A DNA stretch of 64,000 nucleotides from Aphelocoma coerulescens (Eukaryota > Chordata > Aves > Passeriformes > Corvidae): NCBI RefSeq assembly GCF_041296385.1, contig NC_091018.1, forward strand, positions 1,991,501 through 2,055,500. The letters are read 5' to 3'. Below the pieces are notes generated by a model. It searched no databases. It was not told the DNA's origin and was given only the letters and a program-made list of their open reading frames with translations. The first letter of the stretch is position 1. The number at the start of each line of letters is the position of its first letter. A program made the position numbers and the translations under genes. Shown here one piece after another: positions 1 to 11,300 of the stretch.

Positions 1-3000
1 ATCTCTGTTTTAGAGAATAAATCATAAGGAAAATTTAGTGAAGGCCTTGCTGTTCTGTGATCTGCATGAAATATGCCTGTATCCATTATCAGGGTACAAT
101 TTGGGAATTGATCACAGCTCTTGCTCACTGCCATGTTCCTGGGATATTTGGCAGCCAAAATGTCATTTCTAAGGTGGGGAAGGAAGTGACTGAGAGAGAC
201 TTGAATTAAATATGAACCTCATCTATATGGAGGAGGAGTTAGGCAGAGACTAGAATTGTATACTGCCTATCCTGTGGCACACAGTTGAGCTGGAACTAAA
301 TTATTTGGAAAGCCATAACTTTGTCTGAAGTTATGAAATGCAACAGGGTTAACTTAACTTAAGTATCTGTGTGGGTTTTGATGTTCTTTTTATAAGGATA
401 CATAAGATAAAATATACCATAATTTGGGACTTTTAACTGGGGGTTGTAAGAAGATGTTGCACAGTAACAATTTACTTTTATGGCCTGTAAGCAAGCCCAT
501 GGCTCCTCTGGAGTCTCCTACTCTTGCTTCCCAAGCAGTGAGACTATTCAGCCAAGTGAAGCTCTGCTCTGTGGAGGAGTGGGAAGTAGGAAAACTGCAA
601 TTGGAAAGCCTGCAGCATATGAGCAATCTCCTCCTTCAGCAGTGTTCTTGAGCTTGAAGATAGCAAGCTGCGAGGAAAGGACAACAGCAATGGGCAGCTG
701 TCAGTTTTACTGTTTAGCCACAGTGATTTTTATCAAAGACAGAAAACAGTACATCAAGAGTAAACAGCAAACAAATAGCTCCACCATCTGCTGTGGTGGG
801 AGTAGCCATATGGAGTGGAGTTCAAAGGGTGCTGTGTTATGGTTGTTAACTCTTTTATTGCATCCCTGTTGTACTCGAGTCAGGAGCTGAGATGAGAGCT
901 ACTGATTATCAGTGGCAGGCTCTGAGTGGGACGGAGCTGATCTCCCCACTTTATCAATAGAGCAAAAGACAAATTTCAATGTAGTACACGATAGCCAGGG
1001 TCCAGCTCTTCTCATCCAGTGAAAATCAGGTGTGGCAAGGAGGTACAAAAAGGTTTTTTCTAAGGGTAGGTCGCAGGTGTTGGAGCTGAGCTTTCAAATG
1101 CTGTGTGTGAGCAAACCCAGACGAGGAGCAGAGGGAGTAAGCAAAGGAGTGACTTTCTAAATTAGCAGCCCTGAAGACGTCGAATACACAAAAGACAAGA
1201 CGATAACTTAGGAGTGGGTTTTGTACTTTTTAATCCTTTATTTTATGCTTTGCTCACTTTTCCAGTGCTGCTGCATTTCCCTAATGGAAGAATGACCTCT
1301 CAGTGGGAATGGAGAGTGGCTGATCTGTAGTTGGTGGGTGGCTTGGGAACCCCAGCTCCCTCATGTGCTTTGTTTTCATTCAAATCTGTCCCCAGGTCAT
1401 GGCAAATGGTATTTCAAATTCCATTCTTACTATTTCTTTCTGGCCATCCTTCTAGTGTTTTGAAATAGCAGGTACTGGCTCTTTACTTGTGCTTGTAAAA
1501 ATTCATGATTTACTTTGTAAAATAGATTTAAATCTAACATTTGGTGTAAGAAAAGCTTAAAAGAGAAAGTTTAAGGGATTAATCCCTTTAGTGTGTTGGG
1601 GTTTTATTTTGTTTCTAAAACTATAAAGGGTTGGCCTTCAAATTAGATCAGAAATTAAGATAAATGTTGATGAAATTTGATCTGTTAAAAGCAAGTCTTG
1701 CCTGTAAGATTCCAAGCTGTGAGTTTTACTGTTATACATTTCAGGATTATTGGGAATCAAGCTAATGAAGGTGAGATTTATAAATCCAAAAGATTTGGAG
1801 GCAGCATTAATCCAGTGATATCATGAGCATGCCAATAACTTGGTCTGGTGTGCAACACAGAGCACATCCTTGTGCTTATGGGTCTCTTTTTCCCTGGATT
1901 GCAAATTTGTCACTGATAGAAGTTGAAATAATCATGTTTGATGTCAGAAAGGTGCATCTAACTGCAGATCTGATCTGCTCAGCTCACTTTTGGCATCCCC
2001 GTTGTCATGGGAGCCTTTTGTCTATGTAGGAGTGAGAGGAACACTGCAAATAAATGTTTTGAATACGTGGGATGGAATTTCTTTTCCATCAGAAAGGTAA
2101 TTTGTGAGCAGGAGGACAACTGAATGCTGAGGACAATTCTTGCTTTGGGAGAAGCCCAATTTTAATTCACTGGAATGCTTTAGCCATGGTAGTTCCTTGG
2201 GAGGGTGTTGAATTTTAGAATTTTTAGGTCTTGTATTGGGTTCTGTTTTTTTGGGATTTACTTTAGTCTTTGTTTTAAACACTAATGAGCAACAAGAGTT
2301 TTCTTTATTCTGTTCAATACAGAACAGACCTGATTTCCTGGTATCTCTTTTATTTCAGGATTGTGGTTTTTCCTGGCAGAAAAAACCTAACTGGTTTGTC
2401 AATGAAATACAGATGTATTAATTTTAGTTCTCTCTTATGAAAGTGTCATAGTTTTGCATCTAATGGTCTTAGAACAGATGCTTCTGTTTTTCTGTCTGCC
2501 TTCTTTTCTCATAGAAAACACAACAAAATTAGTTTTTAAAGCTTGTATTGAAGTGCTATGCTGAAATAGTTAATATGCAGAAAAACTTAACTCAAATATC
2601 TTTGTAATGAACTTGAAATATCAAGGGAATTCCAGACAAAAGGTAATGAAACTGTGCATCAGGACTGTTGTTGCTAACTAATGGTAATTAAAACTTTCCC
2701 CTTTGCCTGCTTCCCTGTGTTCAGAACATAATTGATTGTATTAAAGTTTCTCAGAACTAAATACTTCAACCCTGGGTTAACCATATTTCTGGATACTTAA
2801 TCACATCCAAAGAAACAAGGGAAGCAAAACAAGACAGAATGCCAGCCTCTCTGTGAAATAGAAAATAATATTGTTTGCAACAATTAATTCTCTATCTAGG
2901 GATGCCTCTGAAATGATCAGTTAAAGACTTCAGATAAATTGAACTAAATAAAGTAATAAAAAAATAATTATATAGTAAACAAAATCTTACCCAGGTACAA

Positions 3001-5644
3001 AAATAATTTAGTTTTTTTTTTAAACTCCAAATTAATTTTTGCAGGCTAATGAGTGGTGTGTGCTTTTAGAGCTAATACTGCAACAACAGGTTATGGAGCT
3101 TCAGAGCTGAGGCAAAGAAACCCATGGATTTAAAACTGGGGAAGAACTGCATTACTTTGAGATGATATCAGCATTCTGTCATAATGAGAACAGGTATAAC
3201 TTCAAAATATGAGTTATTCCTTCCTTTCACTAGCTTTGCTTAAAGAGGGGGATGCATGTAATGTAAAAATCTGTTGTTTTTAAAGCCAGAGCTATAATCC
3301 AGCCCTCCCTTTCCCTCAATCCCAGCTAACCAAATGGATTTGCTTTGGTATTTATCAACCCTGCCTGTATTTTAACTCTGCATTCCTGCCTTAGGGTGCT
3401 GGACCCCAATGTTTACATTTCCAGCAAGTTTCTTGAAATTTGGGTCTTGGTCTTTGTAAAACTGTTCAAAATCACAGTTATAAACTGTGTAACACCAACT
3501 CATATTGAATCCATGTGTGTAACATATTCTCCTATATTCTTCTGTGCTCAGAATAATTCTCTTTTGTAAGCTTTTGTTTGGTCACTCGAATGTATCTGAT
3601 GGGTTTTGCAGCCTCTTGCTTTCCTGTAAAAATAAGGTATTTTCCTCACTACAGTTTACTAGAGCATCAGACAAACCGGCTGCAAAAATATCCTAATAAT
3701 TAAGCATTTTAAAATGTGTTTCAATGTGATGGAACACTGTATGATGTGCTAGGAACAATGTCCTCTGGAATGTATGGTGGGATAATTAGGTTGTTGGGTT
3801 TCTAATAGGCAACAAATGTAGAAATTATTTGGTTTAAATTAATATTATTGCATGTTTTACTATTATTTTTTTTCAGTCTTCTAATGTGAGAGGGTATCTG
3901 TGCTTATTATTAATACATTATGCTAATCTGTAGTGCTAAAGCTCATATTTGGGAAACTGAGTTCATCTTTATGAAGCTGGAATTGTAGTGAGTGGTTCTG
4001 GAAGCAGTTTTGTTACCTCTCAGTACAAGAACTTTGTGATGCACCTTCACTCACTGCAGTTATAGTTGGTTTTGGGTACACCCCTTCCTCCAGAAACTTA
4101 TATAAGATAGCTCCTGTTATCCTTGACTTCCAGAGAACATCAGAAGCATCAAAGAGTTTAAATGTGAGGTAATTGTGAACCTAGTGATTACTGAAAAGCA
4201 GAGGACTGTGAAATGCTGCTGAATTCTTCCCTTCTGCAGTTATCTATGGCTACAATTTTTCAGAGGTACCTAATGGAATTGGGCCCCTCTGTTGTAGCAT
4301 ATGGAATATTTATGGCTTATTTTTGGGGGAGCAATGGAATGGCACAAATTACAAGGGAACAAAAATTTAGGGTGAGTACAATGTTGAAATTTCCTGTTAT
4401 CGTGCAGTTTATTTGATAATATCGTGTATGGTGTGGACTGTGCTGGAGCTAAAATTTTTCTGCAAATAGTATCTTTTGAGGCTATAAGTAGAAACAATAA
4501 ATGTTTATTCATTAGCAGTGATACTTATCTGAGTTTAGACAGCTGATGTTACAAGTCCCATAATTCAAACAATGTTGATGACTCATTTTGTTAATTGCTC
4601 ACTCTGTGACAAAATACACTGGAATTAGTTTCTTTGTTTAACAATATGTGTTCCCTTGAGCAGTGAAAGCATTAAGAATTAAACATTTCTGTCTCACTGG
4701 AATGGTAAAATCCCTTGAATAGAAACCTAAATCAAATTTCTGCCCTGTTGAGGACTAAACATTGTCCTAAGATCTAGAGCAGATGTTTGTGTAAATGGAG
4801 GATTGAGATCAGATGAGAGAGGCTGAAACTGGTCACAGGGAATGGCATCAGTACACAACCTCACAGTTCGGACCAAATTTGGAATAATTGTTCCAGCATC
4901 CAACATGCAGGAACAGTCAGGGCTCTTTGGGAGGTACTTGTTAAGATGCAGAAATCATCCTGGGTAAATAACAAAAGCCAAGGCCTTTGCTTAGGCAGTT
5001 TCTATTTGATATTAACCAGCATGCAAAAGAAATCTGTTCATCTATTATATTTTTTTCAACTCCAACCCCAAATACCGTTGCTAATATTTAAGTTGATGTA
5101 GATGAGGGACAATGAATAGAAATTGCACCAAGGCAAATTCCAGTAGTGTGCTAAAATAAGAATTTGCAGTGTGGGTCATCAATAATTGAACAGGTATCCA
5201 GGATGTGAATGCTGCATGTTTGGGGATAGTCAGAACCTGGCTGACATTTCCTGATAAACCTGCTGCAAAACTGAAGCCAGACAAGTTTGGAGACACGCTG
5301 TAGGAGGGAAAGGAGCCAGGTGACCCTCTGAGGTCACCTTCCAAATGAAACAATTCTGTGAGTTTTGTAGGGAGGGGCAAAAATTGCCTGAATGGTACCT
5401 AGGTTACCTGGTATGTTGCTGCCTTTTCTGCATTAGAGGCATAATTCAATTTATTTCCTTAAAACCCTAAAGAGCTAACACTGTTTTTAAAGAGAGTATG
5501 CAAGTACCTCGAATGGTAGCCTATTTGTTTCTGGACAAAGATCTGCTGAACTCATTATTGGAAGTAGATGTGATGAAAGGTAGGGTTAGCTATTTTCTTT
5601 CAACTCTAAAGCAACTTGGATTCATATTTATTGCTAAACTACTC
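1..5644. other. AT-rich stretch without a recognisable gene
   Basis: No open frame here exceeds about 140 codons and none resembles a known protein. I see no transposon end. A short T run lies near 3011-3020, and a TATATAA box-like string is at 4099-4105 with no supporting downstream coding sequence. The stretch is probably intergenic or intronic. Distant or very old repeats could be missed by eye. Confidence 0.6.
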
Positions 5645-5758
5645 ATGGAATCACAGAAAGGTTTGGGTGGGAAGGGACCTTAAAGATCATCTTGTGCCAC
5701 CTCCTGCCATGGTCAGGGACACCTCCCACTATCCCAGGTTGCTCCAAAGCCTTCTCCC
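5645..5758 (-). mobile_element. CR1 LINE, 5'-truncated 3' end (minus strand)
   Basis: Read on the plus strand, this begins with a sequence like 'aatcacagaaaggtttggg', runs through 'gggaccttaaagatcatc' and ends in a stretch matching the conserved region just upstream of the avian CR1 3' end. That is the reverse complement of the CR1 tail, so the element lies on the minus strand. Only about 115 bp of the family's several kb remain, which is normal for CR1 because truncation during target-primed reverse transcription removes 5' sequence. The truncated side lies directly against the minisatellite. The family identity is from recall of avian CR1 consensus wording and the subfamily is not assigned. 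Confidence 0.88.
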
Positions 5759-5759
5759 T

Positions 5760-7298
5760 CCACGGGCTGGGCTGGGCTTATGATTTTGCCGTGCTTTGAG
5801 CCTGGTCTGGTTTATGTGGTGACAAAGCCAGACTGGGGTTCTGATTTTGCTGTGCTTTGAGCCTGGTTTAGGCAGTGATGGAGCTGGGCCGAGGTTCTGG
5901 TTTAGCCCTGTTTTGAGCCCGGTTTAGGTGGTGATGGAGCTGGGCTGAGGTTCTGGTTTAGCCCTGTTTTGAGCCAGGTTTAGGCGGTGATGGAGCCGGG
6001 CCCAGGTTCTGGTTTAGCCCGGTTTAAGCGGTGATGGAGCCGGGCCCAGGTTCCGGTTCAGCCCCGTTTGAGCCCGGCTTAGGCGGTGATGGAGCCGGGC
6101 CCAGGTTCCGGTTTAGCCCCCTTTGAGCCCGGCTTAGGCGGTGATGGAGCCGGGCCCGGGTTCCGGTTCAGCCCCGTTTGAGCCCGGCTTAGGCGGTGAT
6201 GGAGCCGGGCCCGGGTTCCGGTTCAGCCCCGTTTGAGCCCGGCTTAGGCGGTGATGGAGCCGGGCCCGGGTTCCGGTTCAGCCCCGTTTGAGCCCGGCTT
6301 AGGCGGTGATGGAGCCGGGCCCAGGTTACGGTTCAGCCCCGTTTGAGCCCGGCTTAGGCGGTGATGGAGCCGAGCCCAGGTTCCGGTTCAGCCCCGTTTG
6401 AGCCCGGCTTAGGCGGTGATGGAGCCGGGCCCAGGTTCCGGTTCAGCCCCGTTTGAGCCCGGCTTAGGCGGTGATGGAGCCGGGCCCAGGTTCCGGTTCA
6501 GCCCCGTTTGAGCCCGGCTTAGGCGGTGATGGAGCCGGGCCCTGGTTCCGGTTCAGCCCCGTTTGAGCCCGGCTTAGGCGGTGATGGAGCCGGGCCCAGG
6601 TTCCGGTTCAGCCCCGTTTGAGCCCGGCTTAGGCGGTGATGGAGCCGGGCCCAGGTTCCGGTTCAGCCCCGTTTGAGCCCGGCTTAGGCGGTGATGGAGC
6701 CGGGCCCAGGTTCCGGTTCAGCCCCGTTTGAGCCCGGCTTAGGCGGTGATGGAGCCGGGCCCAGGTTCCGGTTCAGCCCCGTTTGAGCCCGGCTTAGGCG
6801 GTGATGGAGCCGGGCCCAGGTTCCGGTTCAGCCCCGTTTGAGCCCGGCTTAGGCGGTGATGGAGCCGGGCCCAGGTTCCGGTTCAGCCCCGTTTGAGCCC
6901 GGCTTAGGCGGTGATGGAGCCGGGCCCAGGTTCCGGTTCAGCCCCGTTTGAGCCCGGCTTAGGCGGTGATGGAGCCGGGCCCAGGTTCCGGTTCAGCCCC
7001 GTTTGAGCCCGGCTTAGGCGGTGATGGAGCCGGGCCCAGGTTCCGGTTTAGCCCCGTTTGAGCCCGGCTTAGGCGGTGATGGAGCCGGGCCCAGGTTCCG
7101 GTTTAGCCCCGTTTGAGCCCGGCTTAGGCGGTGATGGAGCCGGGCCCAGGTTCCGGTTTAGCCCCGTTTGAGCCCGGCTTAGGCGGTGATGGAGCCGGGC
7201 CCAGGTTCCGGTTCAGCCCCGTTTGAGCCCGGCTTAGGCGGTGATGGAGCCGGGCCCAGGTTCCGGTTCAGCCCCGTTTGAGCCCGGCTTAGGCGGTG
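5760..7298. repeat. GC-rich 55-bp minisatellite, about 28 copies
   Basis: A head-to-tail array whose unit contains the landmark aggcggtgat. From 6081 to 7290 the landmark recurs exactly every 55 bp for 22 units. To the left the units are degenerate: the spacing is 56, 56 and 56 bp, then one 44-bp unit with an 11-bp internal deletion, then 55. Each typical unit carries about five CpGs, whereas the left-edge units have lost most of them to TG or CA. Eight consecutive units from 6576 to 7015 appear identical. Single-base variants are shared by neighbours, for example cccggg units at 6136-6300 and ggtttag units at 7016-7180, as expected of local expansion. The right end stops abruptly at a unique CpG island. 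Each unit holds an 8-bp inverted repeat (agccgggc and gcccggct). Copy number may be collapsed in an assembly. Confidence 0.97.
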
Positions 7299-7500
7299 CC
7301 CGCGCTCTCTCCGGCTCCGTGCCCGTGCCTCCGGCGCCATCTGTCGGCCGCGCTCGGTGCCTGCAGCTCCCGCCTCTGCCCGGCCGCTCCCTCCCGAGGC
7401 TCCTTCTCCATCCTCCTCCTCCTCTCCCCCAGCCCGGTTCCCACAGCTCCTGGGCGCTTTCCACATCGCCGGGGTGTTCAGGCCAGCGCGTGCCTATTGC
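7299..7500. promoter_or_regulatory. Unique CpG island next to the minisatellite
   Basis: About 20 CpG dinucleotides lie in roughly 200 bp, against a surrounding background nearly devoid of CpG. The sequence is pyrimidine-rich on the plus strand, with a run of tcctcctcct near 7409-7420. A YY1-like core GCCATCT is at 7336-7342, and a GC box GGGCGGG follows at 7595-7601. There is no TATA box. This matches TATA-less CpG-island promoters of vertebrates, but direction and transcript are not shown. Several overlapping frames of about 100-117 codons on both strands across 7180-7650 reflect high GC and few stops and are not evidence for protein. It could instead be unique flanking DNA made GC-rich by biased gene conversion beside the array. 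Confidence 0.5.
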
Positions 7501-8027
7501 TGTGCTTCCTGTCCTGCTTAGGGTTAAGCAGCTCTTTAACAACACCACCCCAAGGCTGGATGGTTGTGAGTGCCAGGGCGTGGGGGATAGTTAAGGGCGG
7601 GTGTCTAGGACAGGGATCACCTCCAGCATTTTGGAATTTCACCCCATAGCAAGTGAAGAATCCTGCAAACCTAGTAAAATGTTTGGAAAAGTGTGCTGCT
7701 GCTCTGACAGTTCCAGAGAGACAGAAATCGCTGCCCTGTGCTGGGGCGTGGTCCCCGGCTAATGAGCCCTGTTCGACACTATTCGGTACTCAAAGGGAAG
7801 AGAATGCCCCTGGATCTGCCAAAACACAACCGGCACAGTGGCTGCTCCATCCCTGGCTACAGGCACTGCAGCTGCACCGAGGAGCCAACCTGGGCCATTG
7901 TCAGTCACCCTGTACACAAGAGGAAACACTGGAAGTCAGCTTGCTTAGTGAGGGATAAAGGCGATGCCTTTTCCTGGTCTTAAAATCAAGAGTCATACAT
8001 GGTTAGAAGGGGAAAAGGGATTTTACC
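7501..8027. other. Moderately GC-rich flank of the CpG island, no gene assigned
   Basis: A small perfect hairpin lies at 7514-7531 (7-bp stem ctgctta/taagcag, 4-base loop). A weak donor-like gtgagt is at 7566-7571. Two overlapping plus-strand frames (7653-7958 and 7738-7983) are open for 80-100 codons but neither resembles a known protein. A first exon or 5' leader of a transcript from the CpG island could lie here. I cannot place its boundaries. Confidence 0.35.
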
Positions 8028-8380
8028 TTGGTGTTTATTTTAAGGATCCTTAGGTGCACACGTCCAGGTCGAATGCACCTCCATGCACACTGTAATGCCC
8101 ACCCTGAAAGATTGGGTATAACATTAGAGGTGTTACTAATTAGCAGATCTATCAAAGATTCCCCAATGAGAGGCTCGAGTGAGCCCCCCTCCCCAAGGAA
8201 CCTTCCCCTGGATGGTTCTATCTCGGTTTACAAAATGCGTTCTGGAGAGGACCTTGGGCTCTGGGGCACACTGATCCCTGGCTACGAAGCTTCTAAAATG
8301 TTTAATCTCTCAGCTTGACAAACAAGTCCAAGAATGTAGGGAAAAAGCACTAGGAATACAGAAGTTGTAAAAAGGTGTAA
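8028..8380 (+). other. Possible degenerate mobile-element remnant
   Basis: This stretch differs in character from its AT-rich surroundings. It has several CpGs, a gctcgag core and c-rich runs, and a plus-strand frame open from 8028 to 8318. In another frame, a 33-residue open stretch near 8275-8370 reads as a charged, heptad-like segment (…SQLDKQVQECREKALG…), reminiscent of a coiled coil in a gag-like region. It is broken by upstream stops. The general feel resembles avian endogenous-retrovirus or LTR-derived DNA, but I cannot name a family. It could equally be unique DNA. Confidence 0.25.
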
Positions 8381-11300
8381 CAGGTATAAAAGAAAAGGCA
8401 AAAAATCTTCATGGCATCAAAGGGAAGGGTGCACCAGAGGCAGGGAGGAGGCAGAGCTGGGCCGTCTGACCCACCTGGCCCCAGGGATGTTCCGTGCTGC
8501 ATGGCATCCTGCTCTGTGCATAAACTGGGGAGAAAGTGGCTGGGGAACTGACTGCACATTGCTCAGTTGGTGCTGAACAATTGCGGTGTGCTCCACTTGT
8601 TTTCTATATTCTAATTATTTTATCATTATTAATTTCCCTTCTGTTTCTGTCCTGTTAAACTATCTTTATCTCAAGGCACAAATTTTGCTTTCCCCCCCTT
8701 TTTCTCTCCCCCATCTCGTTGGAGAGGGGTGAGGGAGTGAGTGGCTGGGTGGTGTTCAGCTCCCTGCCCTGTGAAACCACAACAATGATAAAGTAACTTG
8801 CTTCTTTAGAGTAGGTAGATGCACAGTGTGATCCATCAAAATGGCACACTCTTAAAAATTCATTCTCTTTCATTTTCAAACTTCAGTGGGTGTTAGAGAG
8901 GGTGGGAGCTGTTATTCTGCACAGTATGAACCTCATGGAAATGCAGACAAAGTGGAACAGTTTAGGGCTGGCTGGGTTAGCTGCAAGCCCCCACACAGGT
9001 GGAAATGTAATCTCGCCGCTAGTACCTCCTGCTGATTTTTTTTCTTTATTTCTTTCTTGTTTTCCCCTCTCTGCTTCCAAAGTACACATTGACAAAGGTG
9101 AAACAACTATTTCCTCACAGCTGACCTGAATGGAGGGACCCACATAATCTCTTGGATTCAGTCTCTGCAAGTGACTTCTGTGAAATGAAGAGGCTCTGTA
9201 ATGCTGTCACAGATCCTGTCCCGTAGCTAAAAGGCAAGGTGTTCACCAGAAAAAGGAATTTAAATTAAGGAAGAATGGTGCTTATACTGTTATATGTATG
9301 ACTGAATCCTTAGTCTGTCTTTGACTTGATTTCTTTGGTTTTTGGTGTTTGTTTGTTTGTTTTCCTGTGAAGACTGGAATTTTGTCACAAGTACAATTTT
9401 CTGTACTGCTGTATGGCAAAAGAGCAGAGCAGGGAGCAGAGCAACTTCTCTTCCTTGTGCCAGCTGTTAGAACAAAACAACTGAAATTTGTCAGCTTGGG
9501 AATATTGTGAATCTTCATTGGGCAGTCTGGTGATCTAAAGGTGCTCACAGTGTTCTCCTCCTGAAATGACCTTACCAAGAGCTGCCAGGAAGGGCATTAT
9601 TTCATTTTATTTTGCACTTCATTTGCTTTGAAGATAGTCTGTTGTAATATATGTGTTGTTTTAGTGCTCTAGTGTGTGGAAGATTTGCAGGTCTTGAAAG
9701 CGGAATGTTTTTCAAAAAGTAAATTAAAAGCAAATGTGATTTTTTTTTAGTGTTACTTTTAATTGATGTGTATTATTACTGCTACAGTTGTCCTTCTAAA
9801 GCTGGTGAAGTTAAAACTAACATATATTACTCAGATTGCTCATCAGAGCACCTTGTAAGGCCATTTGCAATGGTTTGATCCTGAACTTGTCATTGTTTGT
9901 AATAGAATGACATAATCCTGGCAGCATCTTTTCTCTGTGAATAAACACAGCCTTCTCCTGGCTGCTCTTGTAGCACCCAGCCCCATTCTTGTTCTGTAGG
10001 CACAAGGAGAGTTTGGTGAATTCCAAATAACTTCTCTAATAAAAGTAAAGCAAAAATCCCCACAAAGTGAAACTTGTTCTCTCTGACTCTCTGTTTAGGC
10101 AGAACTAATAAGATGAAGTTGTGTGATTCAGCAATGTTAGATTTTTTTCTGGATTTGTTCCTCAAATTGAAGACTGTAAAAGAATTTTCAGGACTGGTTG
10201 TAAAGGCTTAAATGTTCTACCTCCAAAATGACTGAAATGCTGTTCAGTCTTCATTACTTTTGTTCATTTGAATCTGCCAAGACAGGTGCCAATTAGTGCT
10301 ACAGATGGTGCAAGCAACCAAACGGAGCCACCAAAGAGTTCTGTGTGCATCAGTGAAATATCCTGACTTGATAATGGCCTCCTGGCACCTGTAGGGATGG
10401 TGTGACTCTACAACGAGTTTTACAGAAGTGAGAAGCCCTGTGATTCTGCTACCTTCCCGAAAATTTCCTTTTGTGTTCCTTGGAGTTAATGGGCTCGTAA
10501 GGATCTCTACAAAAGGGAAAGTTTCAGAAAGTTTGCAGATGTCTCATTAGCACATTATTATAATGATTCCTGAGAGACTATGAATAAAGGAGTTCTGCTT
10601 TCTTCATCTGATATCTGGTCACTTAAAACAGTGTTTACTCTTCAGTGATGTGCCAGTACATATGCAGGACTGTAATTTTACACTTTTTTCAACAAGTCTT
10701 CCAGTGACTGTACATTTTGCTCAGCCTCTACTGCAAAGATTTAAAATAGAATATCTCTTCCTTATTGAATACTTTGGGTTATTTTTTTCTCCCTTTTAAT
10801 GATTTTAATGAGACAGCATCCCTGGTAGCTGCCATAGTCTCCTACACCTCTGTTGGGATGGAGAGCTAGGCCAGCTTTCCAGGCTGAGCAAGAGGTCTGT
10901 TTTTCATTTGGCCAATCCAGCCCTTGTGGCTGAGAGGGATCTGATCGTTCTGTGCATCCATTCAGGTGCTGTTTGAGGTTGGCTCTGCCCCAGCCTTCAT
11001 GGAGCAGTGTTGAAGCAACAGAGCTCTCTGTTTCCTGACTGTGCAGCTGCTCAAAACCCTCTCCAAGACCAACTCTTTATCATTTGCTGGGACTCATCTG
11101 TTGCTAAGGCACACAACACAGTGGGATGGTGGGTTTATGTCGGTGTTTCTGAGGTGCCTCACGACATCATGGAGAAAACCTGAAGTCACCCAGGATTGTT
11201 TTTGTATCCCTGAAGCACTTAGAATGCTGTATCTTTTTGGTTAAGCTGGAATGGCTCTGTTTCTTCCTGTTTAATTATCACTACTCCTGTCTGTTCTAAG

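Noticed and set aside
6081..7298. ggttcagcccc in each repeat unit resembles a tRNA B-box (TFIIIC site)
   Set aside because: It has mismatches at key positions, no matching A-box at the right distance and no tRNA-like fold, so it is taken as coincidence.
7179..7649. Several overlapping frames of 95-117 codons on both strands across the minisatellite end and CpG island
   Set aside because: They are caused by high GC and few stops. The minus-strand ones begin or end inside repeat units, the frames contradict each other, and the peptides are low-complexity Gly/Pro/Arg.
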